A stretch of 43,802 nucleotides of DNA from Planctomycetota bacterium (GTDB lineage Bacteria; Planctomycetota; Planctomycetia; Pirellulales; Lacipirellulaceae), in NCBI GenBank assembly GCA_024278035.1, contig JAJRUA010000255.1:1-43802 (forward strand). Reading direction: 5' to 3'. Both the position numbers and the translations under genes were made by a program. The notes below the pieces were generated by a model. It saw nothing but the letters and a program-made list of their open reading frames with translations, made no database searches and was not told where the DNA came from. Positions 17,028 through 25,891 of the stretch are shown piece by piece. Position 1 is the stretch's first letter. Every line of letters starts with the position of its first letter.

Positions 17028-18209
17028 TCAATGCCGTACAACTTTTCGCATCATCCAGAGGCCCCAGACCGCTAGCACGACATTGCCGAGCCAAACCGTC
17101 ACGGGCGGCACATCGCCACTTTTGGCGTTATCCACGCTCACGATCAAGAGCGGATAATAGACGAGCAAGATCGGCAGAAAACACATGAAAAAGCTCGCCA
17201 GGAACTCTCCCTTTTGACGAATCACGGACATCGGCACACCGACCATTACAAAGCAGAGGCAACTGAAAGCGGTGGCCCAGCGGCGGTAGGGCTCGACCGC
17301 CAAACGGCGTTGCCGGCGTTTGGCACCACGGATTGCATCTTCGATGGGCTTCCATTGCTCGGCAGAAACCCGCTCGAAGTCGCCCGTCATCATGGCCAGC
17401 GTCGATTCGGTAAGCTCTTGGCGATGCAGATTGGCAAGATGCTCATTGGTTGCTCGGGTCTCGGCTCCGATCTCTGAAAGGGCATAGTTCGATGCCGAAC
17501 GGCTCCGCGACTTGTCACCCAAGAGTTGCTCGAAGCTGATTTCTTGGACTTGGTTTGAGGGAAGTGTGGCATCGACTTTGCCATAAATGTCGGCGTCCTT
17601 GAACGTAATGACCAGCTTACGCTCGTTGGGAAAAGAACGAATCTCCGCCTCGGCGGCAGAGCCGAACCAGTTTTCTTCGCCCTCTTTGCCAGCGATCGTC
17701 ACGGCAGGTTGGATCAGCCGTTTTCCTTCGACTTGCCGAACGCTGATCTGCACGTCGCCCGCCCCGTAGCTGCGGTGGAGGCGAAGCTGGCCGTAGATTA
17801 CCTCTTCGAGCGATTCGACAAAAACGCGTTGGACCCCTAACCGACCCCATGAGACAGCAAGATCATTGAGTGCGACCGCCCCCAGGCTGACCAGAAAGGC
17901 AAGCACAAAAGCGGGCCGAGCGAGTGCCCAGGGCGAGATGCCCATCGACTTCGCAGCGACCACTTCGTTCGAGGCCGACATGCGCCCGTAGACGCTGGTG
18001 GTGGCTAGGAGCATCGTCCCCGGCACGGCAAACTGCATCGCTTGGGGCAACAAGTAGGGGGTCATTCGCAAAAGTGGCCCCAAGCCAATGCCTTTGCTCA
18101 CCGCCTCTTTGGCAACAAGGGCCAAGAAAATCAGCGCCGTCAGGCCAGCAAGCGTCAGCAGGAAGACCTGAAGCAACTCGGACAAAACGTAGCGGGTGAG
18201 GATTTTCAC
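17028..18209 (-). CDS. LptF/LptG (YjgP/YjgQ) family permease
   Basis: 393 aa from GTG 18209. LptF/G are the inner-membrane subunits of the LptBFGC complex that extracts lipopolysaccharide. The family pattern is present: KILTRYVLSELLQVFLLTL at the start, three N-terminal membrane segments including PYLLPQAMQFAVPGTMLLA, an ASNEVVAAKSMGISPWAL coupling region, a periplasmic beta-rich middle (about 130-310), and three C-terminal segments. The frame is open to an ATG at 18380, but residues before KILTRY do not fit the family, and a TATACT box on this strand (18231-18236) suggests transcription starts after that ATG. No second permease or lptB gene is adjacent. Confidence 0.85.
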   Translation of the reverse strand: MKILTRYVLSELLQVFLLTLAGLTALIFLALVAKEAVSKGIGLGPLLRMTPYLLPQAMQFAVPGTMLLATTSVYGRMSASNEVVAAKSMGISPWALARPAFVLAFLVSLGAVALNDLAVSWGRLGVQRVFVESLEEVIYGQLRLHRSYGAGDVQISVRQVEGKRLIQPAVTIAGKEGEENWFGSAAEAEIRSFPNERKLVITFKDADIYGKVDATLPSNQVQEISFEQLLGDKSRSRSASNYALSEIGAETRATNEHLANLHRQELTESTLAMMTGDFERVSAEQWKPIEDAIRGAKRRQRRLAVEPYRRWATAFSCLCFVMVGVPMSVIRQKGEFLASFFMCFLPILLVYYPLLIVSVDNAKSGDVPPVTVWLGNVVLAVWGLWMMRKVVRH

Positions 18210-18696
18210 AGAGGCAAAAGGCTTGCTAACAGTATAGCTGCGAGAAACGATTAGGTCATCAACTGTAACAAGCAGAGCGAAATGCGGGAACGACAGTTCC
18301 GCCCCGTACTGCTGCTGGGGTGCAGCCTGCCCTTTGCACGAGGTCCTGTTTTTTCGAGTAGAAAGTAGAAGTGGTAGCATGAATTGACAGCGTGTGGAGG
18401 GAACCGTAAAGCTTTGGGATCAAGGGCCCGAACCGTTGCTCCAGCTAGCAGCCGACCACCTCAGCCAAACCGAAGACCTGGGCCGCTTCTGAAAACGATG
18501 CTACCGGAGGGTCCAACCCCCATGCGGTCCTACCCAACCGCCGCCTGATACAATGCAAAGTGCCAGGTGCGGATGTAGGAACGGTGAATAGCGGGACGGC
18601 TTAGTGGCTGGTAAGATGGTCCTTTCCCCGCCGGGATGGCCAGGCTATAGGGCCGTCCGTAACTCTCGATAAACGCTCCTTCTTACCCCTACCAGC
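18210..18696. other. Intergenic region, 487 bp, divergent lptF-like/leuB
   Basis: Minus-strand TATACT at 18231-18236 is a plausible -10 for the permease gene. GGAAC-GACA-GTTCC (about 18293) is a small hairpin. A copy of the GCCAGGATGGC repeat is at 18624-18651. I see no defensible gene in the remaining GC-rich sequence. Confidence 0.45.
18624..18651. repeat. GCCAGGATGGC-GGCTATAG repeat, copy 3
   Basis: TTCCCCGCCGGGATGGCCAG followed by GCTATAGG, matching copies at 8190 and 16946. It ends 45 bp before the leuB-like start. Confidence 0.65.
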
Positions 18697-19788
18697 ATGT
18701 CCTCTACGCACAAGATTGCCGTCATCGCCGGTGATGGAATTGGTCCCGAAGTTGTCGGCGCCTCGCTCGAAGTCCTTGCCGCAGCAGCCCCTGCTTGCGG
18801 GCTCCAGTACGAGACGACCGATTTTCCGTTCTCCGCGAGCCATTTTCTTGAGACGGGCCATATCCTGAGCGAGGACGATATTCAGGTACTCCGCACGTTC
18901 GATGCGATTCTTCTGGGTGCCGTTGGCGGCCTGCCAAACGATCCGCGACTGGCCGGTGGCGTGATCGAAAAAGGGATCTTGCTCAAACTTCGCTTTGAGC
19001 TGGACCAGTACATCAACTTGCGGCCCGTGCGGCTTTATCCGGGTATCGAAACGCCGCTCAAGGGAAAGACGAGCGAGCATATCGATTTTGTTTGTGTTCG
19101 AGAGAACACTGAGGACCTGTACTGTGGCGTGGGGGGCTTCGTCCGCAAGGGAACACCGCACGAGATCGCCAGCCAAACGATGATCGCCACACGGTTTGGC
19201 GTCGAGCGGTGCATTCGCTACGCCTTTGAGCTTGCCAAGACGCGCGAACGAAAGCACCTGACATTGGTTCACAAGACGAACGTCCTGACCTTTGCCGGCG
19301 AGACTTGGTTTCGAGCGTTCCAAGAAGTCGCAGAGGAGTACCCCGAGATTGAAACCGCTTATCACCATGTCGATGCTTGCTGCATGTTCCTCGTGAGCAA
19401 GCCCGAGGTGTACGACGTGGTGGTGGTGCCCAATATGTTTGGCGATATTATTACAGACCTTGGTGCGGCGATCGCGGGTGGCATGGGCATTGCCAGTAGT
19501 GGCAACCTCAACCCGGAGGGGGCGGCCCCCAGCATGTTTGAGCCGGTCCACGGGTCGGCCCCCGACATCGCGGGGCAGAACCTTGCGAATCCGATCGCGA
19601 CGATCGACTCGCTCGGTCTTCTTCTGCGTGAGACCGGTCGGATTGCTGAAAACGACGACGCCATCCAGTGTGGCGAACAGATCGACAAAGCGGTCCAGCG
19701 CGTCACGCCCCGATTTGAAGGCAAGCACCTTGACCGAAGCGGTTTTGGAACCGACGAGATCGGCAGAATGGTGATCGAAGCTCTGTAA
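18697..19788 (+). CDS. leuB: Beta-decarboxylating dehydrogenase, probable 3-isopropylmalate dehydrogenase
   Basis: 363 aa, full length. The family oxidatively decarboxylates 2-hydroxy acids with NAD(P). Visible motifs are IAVIAGDGIGPEVV (7-20), LLGAVGG, the metal-binding region VVVPNMFGDIITDLGAAIAG with its Asp pair, and EPVHGSAPDIAGQNLANP near the C-terminus. The substrate loop reads RENTEDLYCGVGG, the form common in isocitrate, homoisocitrate and tartrate dehydrogenases, while classical LeuB has a RELTGG-type loop. LeuB is my preferred call because planctomycete enzymes of this group are commonly assigned so; the substrate is not certain. No other leu gene is near. A GC-rich hairpin (19810-19833) follows. 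Confidence 0.8.
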   Translation: MSSTHKIAVIAGDGIGPEVVGASLEVLAAAAPACGLQYETTDFPFSASHFLETGHILSEDDIQVLRTFDAILLGAVGGLPNDPRLAGGVIEKGILLKLRFELDQYINLRPVRLYPGIETPLKGKTSEHIDFVCVRENTEDLYCGVGGFVRKGTPHEIASQTMIATRFGVERCIRYAFELAKTRERKHLTLVHKTNVLTFAGETWFRAFQEVAEEYPEIETAYHHVDACCMFLVSKPEVYDVVVVPNMFGDIITDLGAAIAGGMGIASSGNLNPEGAAPSMFEPVHGSAPDIAGQNLANPIATIDSLGLLLRETGRIAENDDAIQCGEQIDKAVQRVTPRFEGKHLDRSGFGTDEIGRMVIEAL

Positions 19789-19809
19789 CGATTGAATCGC
19801 TAGAGGGAA

Positions 19810-19833
19810 CTTGTGGGAGGCGTCTCCCACAAG
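19810..19833. terminator. Perfect 10-bp stem with GCGT loop after leuB
   Basis: CTTGTGGGAG (19810-19819), loop GCGT, CTCCCACAAG (19824-19833), starting 22 bp after the leuB-like stop. No T-run follows. The GTGGGAGGCGTCTCC segment also occurs (one change) in the palindrome at 9908-9922, so it may be a repeat rather than a dedicated terminator. Confidence 0.55.
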
Positions 19834-19947
19834 CAATGTTTCCCCATGGCTCTGCCTCACCTTGAATTGCTGCCGCTATCAGGCCAAGATGGCGGACGAA
19901 TCTGGTGAATTGCCTCCCTCCTTCTAACCCACTGGTACTTGCCAACC

Positions 19948-21384
19948 ATGTTTCGTGGACTGACTCGCGGCGGATTATCAACGTTTCTTATTCTGGTTCT
20001 TTCGGTCATTGTCCTTAATTTGACAACCGCTTCGGTCGCTGTGGCTCAAGAGCCAACGCTTGCCGAGTTGGCCGCCGGTGTCGAAGAAGCAAAACTTGCC
20101 GGGCACAACGCATGGATGCTCACTTGTTCTGCCTTGGTGCTCTTCATGATCGTGCCGGGGCTTGCGATGTTCTACGGCGGCTTGGTTCGCCGGAAGAACG
20201 TGCTAAGTGTGCTCATGCAGTGTCTCTTTCTGATGGGAATGATGACGGTCGTTTGGGCGCTGTACGGCTACAGCCTTGCGTTCGGTGGCAACGGCGACGG
20301 TGAAAATCTCTACCTCGGGAACTGGGAATATGTCTTTATGGAGAACGTCGCCCGATCGTGGGACACGGAGGCAGGCACCGCGATTGAGCCAATGGAGGGT
20401 GCCATTCCGCGACTTACGCACATGGTTTTCCAAGGGATGTTCTTTATCATTACGCCGGCTCTAATTTGTGGGGCGTTTGCAGAACGGATGAAGTTCTCTT
20501 CGATGGCGATTTTTTCGTTACTCTGGGGAACCTTCGTTTATTGTCCCCTCTGTCACTGGGTGTGGGACGGGGGCATTCTGGCTTATGGCGGTGAAAACTC
20601 TTGGGGAGGCGGAGCGCTCGACTTTGCCGGTGGAACGGTCGTTCATATTAGTTCGGGTGTCTCGGCCCTAGTTTGTGCGATGGTGCTCGGTCGTCGCCGC
20701 GGCTTTGGCACGGAAGACATGCGCCCGCATAATCTCACCTACACGGCGATTGGCGCCGGCATGTTGTGGTTCGGCTGGTTCGGGTTCAACGCCGGCAGCG
20801 AACTTGCGGCCGATCACCTCACGAGTAGCGCGTTTGTCACCACCCACTTCGCGGCGGCGGCTGGGGCCGTCGCTTGGGCTCTCTACGAAATGCTTATGCG
20901 GGGCAAACCGAGTGTGCTTGGTGCGGCGTCAGGAGCCGTCGCCGGATTGGTTTGTATCACACCGGCTGCCGGGTTTGTGAACCCGATGCCAGCGCTGTTG
21001 ATGGGTGCCATTGCTGGGGTTCTCTGTGCGATGGCCTGTAGCATGAAATCCAAATTGGGTTACGACGATGCCCTGGATGCTTTTGGTATCCATGGCGTTG
21101 GCGGCACCTTGGGGGCCATCCTGACAGGGGTCTTCGCGACGCGCGCCTGTTGGGATATCGCCGAGGGAGAACCGCTTGGCTGGCTAGGCGACAAAATCTC
21201 CTATGGCGAGTCGGTCATGAATGGCCAGCTTTGTGCGATCGGCGTAACTTGGCTCTTTAGCATTGGGATGACTTACATTCTGCTGAAAGTTATCGACGTA
21301 ACGATCGGCCTGCGGACCTCGCAAGAGAACGAGCAGCTTGGCCTCGACCTGACGGACCACGAAGAAGAGGGCTATTTGCTGTAG
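19948..21384 (+). CDS. amt: Ammonium transporter (Amt family)
   Basis: 478 aa from ATG 19948. The first 33 residues look like a cleaved signal segment ending in VAVAQ, as in many Amt proteins. Eleven membrane helices follow. Family signatures are FYGGLVRRKNVLS, the first pore His in GGTVVHISSGVSAL, FNAGSELAADH, and the second pore His in DAFGIHGVGGTLGAI. It conducts ammonium or ammonia into the cell. No glnB/glnK gene is next to it. I looked for a sigma54 promoter upstream and did not find one with correct spacing. Confidence 0.95.
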   Translation: MFRGLTRGGLSTFLILVLSVIVLNLTTASVAVAQEPTLAELAAGVEEAKLAGHNAWMLTCSALVLFMIVPGLAMFYGGLVRRKNVLSVLMQCLFLMGMMTVVWALYGYSLAFGGNGDGENLYLGNWEYVFMENVARSWDTEAGTAIEPMEGAIPRLTHMVFQGMFFIITPALICGAFAERMKFSSMAIFSLLWGTFVYCPLCHWVWDGGILAYGGENSWGGGALDFAGGTVVHISSGVSALVCAMVLGRRRGFGTEDMRPHNLTYTAIGAGMLWFGWFGFNAGSELAADHLTSSAFVTTHFAAAAGAVAWALYEMLMRGKPSVLGAASGAVAGLVCITPAAGFVNPMPALLMGAIAGVLCAMACSMKSKLGYDDALDAFGIHGVGGTLGAILTGVFATRACWDIAEGEPLGWLGDKISYGESVMNGQLCAIGVTWLFSIGMTYILLKVIDVTIGLRTSQENEQLGLDLTDHEEEGYLL

Positions 21385-21462
21385 AGGCAGTGTCAAAGGC
21401 GAGCCGGGTGCCGTAAGGCCTCGGAGGGGGGGGCTACCCATTTTCTATCCGAACGGCCGAAC

Positions 21463-21541
21463 GCCCGCCCGATCGCCATAAAGCCCGCCCGCTCGCCATA
21501 AAGATAGCGACACCCTTAATTTGCGACGCCCTCGCCATAAA
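21463..21541. repeat. Tandem 20-bp repeats with TCGCCATAAA boxes
   Basis: GCCCGCCCGATCGCCATAAA (21463-21482) is followed directly by the same 20-mer with one change (21483-21502). A third TCGCCATAAA stands at 21532-21541, 39 bp later. A TATACT -10-like box follows at 21556-21561, so the third box overlaps the -35 position. The arrangement resembles activator sites before the ABC permease gene. Confidence 0.65.
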
Positions 21542-21620
21542 ACGGTGAGCCAGCGTATACTGGAAAGGTCCTGTTTCCCTAGTAATGCTAGCCGACTAGT
21601 AATTTAGCCAACCAACCGCC

Positions 21621-23459
21621 TTGTTCATTGGCCCCGTCTTTTCCCGTGAAGCGATCACCGCACCGAGGCGGCCTTCGTTTTTTGTTGCCCGTGTCCTGTT
21701 GGTGGCGGTGTTGCTTGGTCTCGCGCTCACGGCTTGGCAGGTGATTGTCGGCACGGGAACGCTCGACGGTCCGGGAGAGTTGGCTCGGTTCGGAGCCTCG
21801 GTTTTTTCGTTGCTTGCGCCGCTGGTGCTGACGATCGCCATTCTTTTCTCGGCCTTGCTCTCCGCGGCAGCCGTTTCCCAGGAGAAAAGTCGGGGGACAC
21901 TCGTCTTGCTTCTACTAACGGATTTACGGAATAGCGAGTTGGTGCTTGGCCGATTGCTGGCGAGTTTGATGACCGTCTTGGTTTCGACACTGGCGGTGGC
22001 TCCCTTCTTTTTCGCAATCAGTCTGCTTGGCGGAATTCAGGCGGCACAAATTGGACGGGTGATGGCCGTCACGATCGCCAGTTCGCTTGCAGCAGGAAGT
22101 CTTGGTTCGACGCTCGCCCTGTGGCGTGAAAAAACCTTTCAAGCCCTCGCCCTCACTTCGCTCAGCCTTGTGCTATGGCTGGCTGCCGGAGAAGTGGTTG
22201 CCACCGGCGCGTTGGGAAACCCAATAGGGGGTGTCGATGCGGAAACGGCTGCGACCTACATCAGCCCCTGGCGGGCTCTTGCCGCCGCGACGAGGCCCCA
22301 GCTTGGCCCCGGCCCTTCGATTGTACCGAACACAAAAACCACGGCGATTCTCCAAGCTCACCTTAATCCCGTTACCGGGTTTCTCCTCCAATCGGCCGTT
22401 TTGGTTGCCGTGCTGAATGGTTTGGCGATCGGACTTGTGCGTGTTTGGAACCCGTCCCGTGAGGCCCGCCCGGCAACCGCGCGGGACAAAATGGCCTCCG
22501 AGACAACCGAAGATCGCGTCTCCGCTACCGAGGTGGGACGCGCACGGGGTCAAGAAATGGCCGTCCATCGCTCAGGGGGCAAGGCCCGTGAAGTATGGGA
22601 TAATCCCATCCTCTGGCGAGAGGTTCGCACTTGGGCTTATGGCAGGAAGGTTTTGGTGGTGAAGGGAGCCTACCTGCTGATCTTTGCGCTGCTTGCCCTA
22701 GCAACGGTACGAGCGGCCGACGAGCCCGTTCGGAGCCGCGATCCTGTCCCCTCGGCTGCCGCGCCGATGGCCCCTTTGCTGGTTGTCAGTTTGGTGCTTA
22801 TCAACGCACTGTCGGTCACTTCGCTTACCGGAGAGCGCGACGGCAAATCGCTTGATCTCCTGCTAACCACCGACCTCTCACCACGAGAGCTGATTTTTGG
22901 CAAGCTGGGCGGTGCGTTTTGGAACTCACGCGAAATGGTCCTGTTGCCGCTCGCGTTGGTGGCTTACCTCGCCTGGACCGGTGCCCTCACGTCGTGGCAA
23001 TTTTTTCTACTAGCGTTTGGTATGGTAGTCCTCAATTTCTTTGCCGCCGTGCTGGGGCTTCATGCGGCGATGATGTACGTTAGCAGCCGAAAAGCAATTG
23101 GGACGAGTGTCGGAACCTTGCTGTTTTTGTTCCTCGGCGTTTCGACTTGTATGAGGATGATGCTGGCACTAAGCGATACGTTCGATGGACAGTTGGCGTC
23201 GTTTCTTGGCTTTATCGTGGGAGGTGGTGTCGCACTGTTTGCGGTGCTCGGTTGGCGGAACCCTTCGACGGCGATGGGTATCGCTTCGATCTCCGCACCC
23301 TTCGTCACGTTTTTTGCCATTACCAGCTTCTTGGTGGGCGACTACAGCCCCGCTGCGATTGCGACCGTACTAACCTTTGGGTTCGCCTCTGCCGCGATGT
23401 TAGTTCCTGCTTTGTCGGAGTTCGACATAGCGACCGGCTCTAGTCCAACAAAGGAGTAA
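21621..23459 (+). CDS. ABC-2 type permease with two fused halves
   Basis: 612 aa with about twelve membrane segments in two repeats. Each half carries the ABC-2 coupling motif: QEKSRGTLVLLLLTDLRNSE at about residue 92 and GERDGKSLDLLLTTDLSP at about 395. The start is TTG 21621; the following GPVFSREAITAPRRPSFFV is a typical opening for planctomycete ABC-2 permeases. The domain layout suggests a self-sufficient membrane part for export of an unknown substrate. No ATP-binding subunit is adjacent: the next genes are CNNM proteins. Confidence 0.8.
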   Translation: MFIGPVFSREAITAPRRPSFFVARVLLVAVLLGLALTAWQVIVGTGTLDGPGELARFGASVFSLLAPLVLTIAILFSALLSAAAVSQEKSRGTLVLLLLTDLRNSELVLGRLLASLMTVLVSTLAVAPFFFAISLLGGIQAAQIGRVMAVTIASSLAAGSLGSTLALWREKTFQALALTSLSLVLWLAAGEVVATGALGNPIGGVDAETAATYISPWRALAAATRPQLGPGPSIVPNTKTTAILQAHLNPVTGFLLQSAVLVAVLNGLAIGLVRVWNPSREARPATARDKMASETTEDRVSATEVGRARGQEMAVHRSGGKAREVWDNPILWREVRTWAYGRKVLVVKGAYLLIFALLALATVRAADEPVRSRDPVPSAAAPMAPLLVVSLVLINALSVTSLTGERDGKSLDLLLTTDLSPRELIFGKLGGAFWNSREMVLLPLALVAYLAWTGALTSWQFFLLAFGMVVLNFFAAVLGLHAAMMYVSSRKAIGTSVGTLLFLFLGVSTCMRMMLALSDTFDGQLASFLGFIVGGGVALFAVLGWRNPSTAMGIASISAPFVTFFAITSFLVGDYSPAAIATVLTFGFASAAMLVPALSEFDIATGSSPTKE

Positions 23460-23511
23460 GAAATACGCGATTCGCTTTACGGGCCCTGCCCTAATCGCGA
23501 TTCTCCTCATC

Positions 23512-24912
23512 ATGCTTTTGCTCCATCACCTGCCGGAAATTTTTGCGATGCTCTTCCTGATCGGAGCATCCGGTTTCTTTTCTTGCAGCGAGGCGGCCTT
23601 CTTTTCGCTGTCGCGGTCCGAACGGACCGCGATGAAAATCGGCACAGCCCCCGAACGGGCGGTCGTGACCATGTTGCAGCGGCCTGAGCGCTTGCTCACG
23701 GCCATTCTTTTCTGGAATTTGACGATCAACATGGCGTACTTTGCCCTGGCATCGATCGTTTCGCTACGCTTGGGACGTGAAGAGGCTGCCGCAGGAGAGG
23801 CCACGTGGTTGCCGCAAGCGTTTGCTCTTGAAGCTCTTCTTGCGATTATCCTCCTTAGCGAACTGGCTCCAAAGAATGTAGCCGTTCTCAAACCGCGTCG
23901 CCTGTCCTGCTTGTTGGCATTGCCACTTCGTGCCGCAACACGTGCACTGGATCCCGTTCTACCATGGTTCCAAGCCGTGAGCCGTGTTTCTGCTCGCCTC
24001 CTGTTGCCGCAACTGGAGCCAGAGCCTTACCTAGAAATCGATGACCTCGAGCGGGCTATCGAGATTGGCGCTACAGGAACGTTGGATGACGAAAAATTGC
24101 TTCATCAAGAACGGCTTGTTCTGCAACGCATTATTGACTTGTCAAACGCCCGTGTCGAAGAGCTCATGCAGCCGCGGAGGCGTTGTACGGTGCTCCCTCC
24201 CCCTTTAGCGATCGTCGACTTGCCCAAGAGCGTGGCAGGAGATTACGTTCTGATAACGGAAAACGAGAGCGATCAGATTCTCTCTGCCTTGCCGACCGAA
24301 TTGCTGGCGCTCGCTCCGGAGAACCACTTGGAACGTCGTGCGGAGCCGGTGGCTTATGTTCCCTGGTGTGCCACTGCTGCGAGCGCCCTTGACCTGCTTC
24401 GCACGGAGCGACGGCATGTAGCGGCAGTTATCAATGAAATCGGCGAGACGATTGGCATCGTCACGCTCGAACGATTACTCGACGCGGTTCTCAGAGATGC
24501 TACTCGGGTTGATCCCGCCGATGCGCATGCACCTGTGCTCCGGCCCCGAGGAGCGGGCACTTGGGAAGCGTCGGCAGCGACACCGCTTCGGCGTCTTGTG
24601 AAACGGCTCCGCCGACAAGCGTGTGAAGCAGGAGGCGAAGCACTGGCTCGTATCCCTGTAGCGACACTCGAAGAACTCAATTCTGCCCGGAGTGTCACGC
24701 TCGGAGGATTGCTACAAGAGCTCCTCAAGCGTCCGCTTATCAAAGGGGACCGTGTTTTTCATGCAGGCCTGTTCTGGACCGTTATGACAGGCCCCGCTAC
24801 AGAGGAAGAAGCCGCTCAGAGCGACGAACCGATTCTTGTTTGTATTACCGTCTCGGAAGAAAATAGTCCGCATGAAGCGCCCCCATCGAACCCGCCAGGG
24901 GAGGCTCCGTAA
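23512..24912 (+). CDS. CNNM/DUF21 hemolysin-family protein (HlyC/CorC)
   Basis: 466 aa. Residues 1-190 are the DUF21/CNNM membrane domain (FSCSEAAFFSLSRSER, ILFWNLTINMAYFALA, ILLSELAPKNVAVLKPRR). Residues about 215-345 fit a CBS pair, with RRHVAAVINEIGETIGIVTL as the second CBS core. A C-terminal CorC_HlyC-type domain follows, then an acidic/Pro tail. Family members are linked to Mg2+/Co2+ transport or efflux. ATG 23512 is 52 bp after the ABC permease stop. It is followed by a second DUF21 gene with a 2-bp gap, so the pair is co-transcribed. Confidence 0.88.
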   Translation: MLLLHHLPEIFAMLFLIGASGFFSCSEAAFFSLSRSERTAMKIGTAPERAVVTMLQRPERLLTAILFWNLTINMAYFALASIVSLRLGREEAAAGEATWLPQAFALEALLAIILLSELAPKNVAVLKPRRLSCLLALPLRAATRALDPVLPWFQAVSRVSARLLLPQLEPEPYLEIDDLERAIEIGATGTLDDEKLLHQERLVLQRIIDLSNARVEELMQPRRRCTVLPPPLAIVDLPKSVAGDYVLITENESDQILSALPTELLALAPENHLERRAEPVAYVPWCATAASALDLLRTERRHVAAVINEIGETIGIVTLERLLDAVLRDATRVDPADAHAPVLRPRGAGTWEASAATPLRRLVKRLRRQACEAGGEALARIPVATLEELNSARSVTLGGLLQELLKRPLIKGDRVFHAGLFWTVMTGPATEEEAAQSDEPILVCITVSEENSPHEAPPSNPPGEAP

Positions 24913-24914
24913 AA

Positions 24915-25886
24915 ATGCTCTTTACCATCCTCCTGTTTTTTGTGGGAGTCGCTCTCAGCGCGTTCTTTAGCGGCTCGGAGACTGGCTTCTATCGTGTGCC
25001 TCGCGTTCGGTTGGTGATCGACGGCGTTGCCGGCAGCCGGATTGCCCGAGGGCTATTATGGGCATCGAACAACCCGACCGCCTTTGTTGCCACGGCTCTG
25101 GTTGGCAATAATTTGGCCAACTATCTCACTTCGCTTGCGGTGGTGATTGCTGCTGGGTACTGGCTCCCCGGTGGCGGGTTGGCAGCGGAACTGATCCCGC
25201 CCCTGCTCCTTGCACCGTTTGTCTTCATCTATGGCGAGCTGCTACCCAAACAAGCATTCCTTGACGCACCCTATCGGTTACTAAAAGTCGCCGCACCGGC
25301 GATGGCGGTGGCTGCGGTGGTGCTTCTGCCAATCAGCGGCGTGCTTTGGCTTATTAGCCGAATGATTAGCCGGTTGACAGGTGCCTCGAAGGAACCCTTG
25401 CGAATGACTCTCCGGCGACGTGAACTGACCGACGTTTTGTCGGAAGGGCACGAAGTCGGGTTGCTGGCTCCGGCACAACGAGATTTGGCCTTCGCCACCT
25501 TTGCCTTAGGCGGGAAACCAATCCGCGACTTCATGATTCCGTTAGGTCGTCAACCACGTCTTCCTGCTAACATCAGCCGCGAAGCTGTCTTGGCAACCGC
25601 CCGGAAGCGGAAGCAGGATGCCCTGCCGATTGCTAAGGGAAAGGGCAAGGGAAAATCGTTCGGCTGCCTGAGAGCCTCGCGGTGTGTCCTCATAGCACCC
25701 GGTGATCCGTTGCCGATCGAACCGCTCCCGATCTTCGAGGAAGGCACTCCCTTTCTCGACGTCATTACACAGATGGAATCGAATGCCGAGCCTTTGGCTG
25801 CCATCCACGGCCCGAACGACCGCGTTCTAGGATTCGTTCGCCTAGCAAGACTTCAGCAGGCGCTTTGGAAGCAAAGCTCAACATGA
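24915..25886 (+). CDS. Second CNNM/DUF21 protein, shorter
   Basis: 323 aa. The DUF21 membrane domain (1-180) is clear: SAFFSGSETGFYRVPRVRL, FVATALVGNNLANYLTS, FVFIYGELLPKQAFLDAP. The rest is a CBS-pair region ending AAIHGPNDRVLGFVRLARLQ. It lacks the CorC_HlyC domain found in its neighbour, so the two may work as unlike partners. ATG 24915 starts 2 bp after the upstream stop (translational coupling). A Lys/Gly run (AKGKGKGKS) interrupts the CBS region at about residue 240. Confidence 0.87.
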   Translation: MLFTILLFFVGVALSAFFSGSETGFYRVPRVRLVIDGVAGSRIARGLLWASNNPTAFVATALVGNNLANYLTSLAVVIAAGYWLPGGGLAAELIPPLLLAPFVFIYGELLPKQAFLDAPYRLLKVAAPAMAVAAVVLLPISGVLWLISRMISRLTGASKEPLRMTLRRRELTDVLSEGHEVGLLAPAQRDLAFATFALGGKPIRDFMIPLGRQPRLPANISREAVLATARKRKQDALPIAKGKGKGKSFGCLRASRCVLIAPGDPLPIEPLPIFEEGTPFLDVITQMESNAEPLAAIHGPNDRVLGFVRLARLQQALWKQSST

Positions 25887-25891
25887 GTAAC

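Noticed and set aside
18601..19860. 419-aa minus-strand open frame opposite the leuB-like gene
   Set aside because: It is the antisense of a well-conserved enzyme, has no recognisable motif and a His/Arg-rich shadow composition.
19860..19947. Sigma54 promoter before the ammonium transporter
   Set aside because: TGG and TGC elements occur but the GG-N10-GC spacing is not met.
21463..21541. CRISPR array
   Set aside because: Only three short boxes, two directly adjacent without spacers, and no cas genes.
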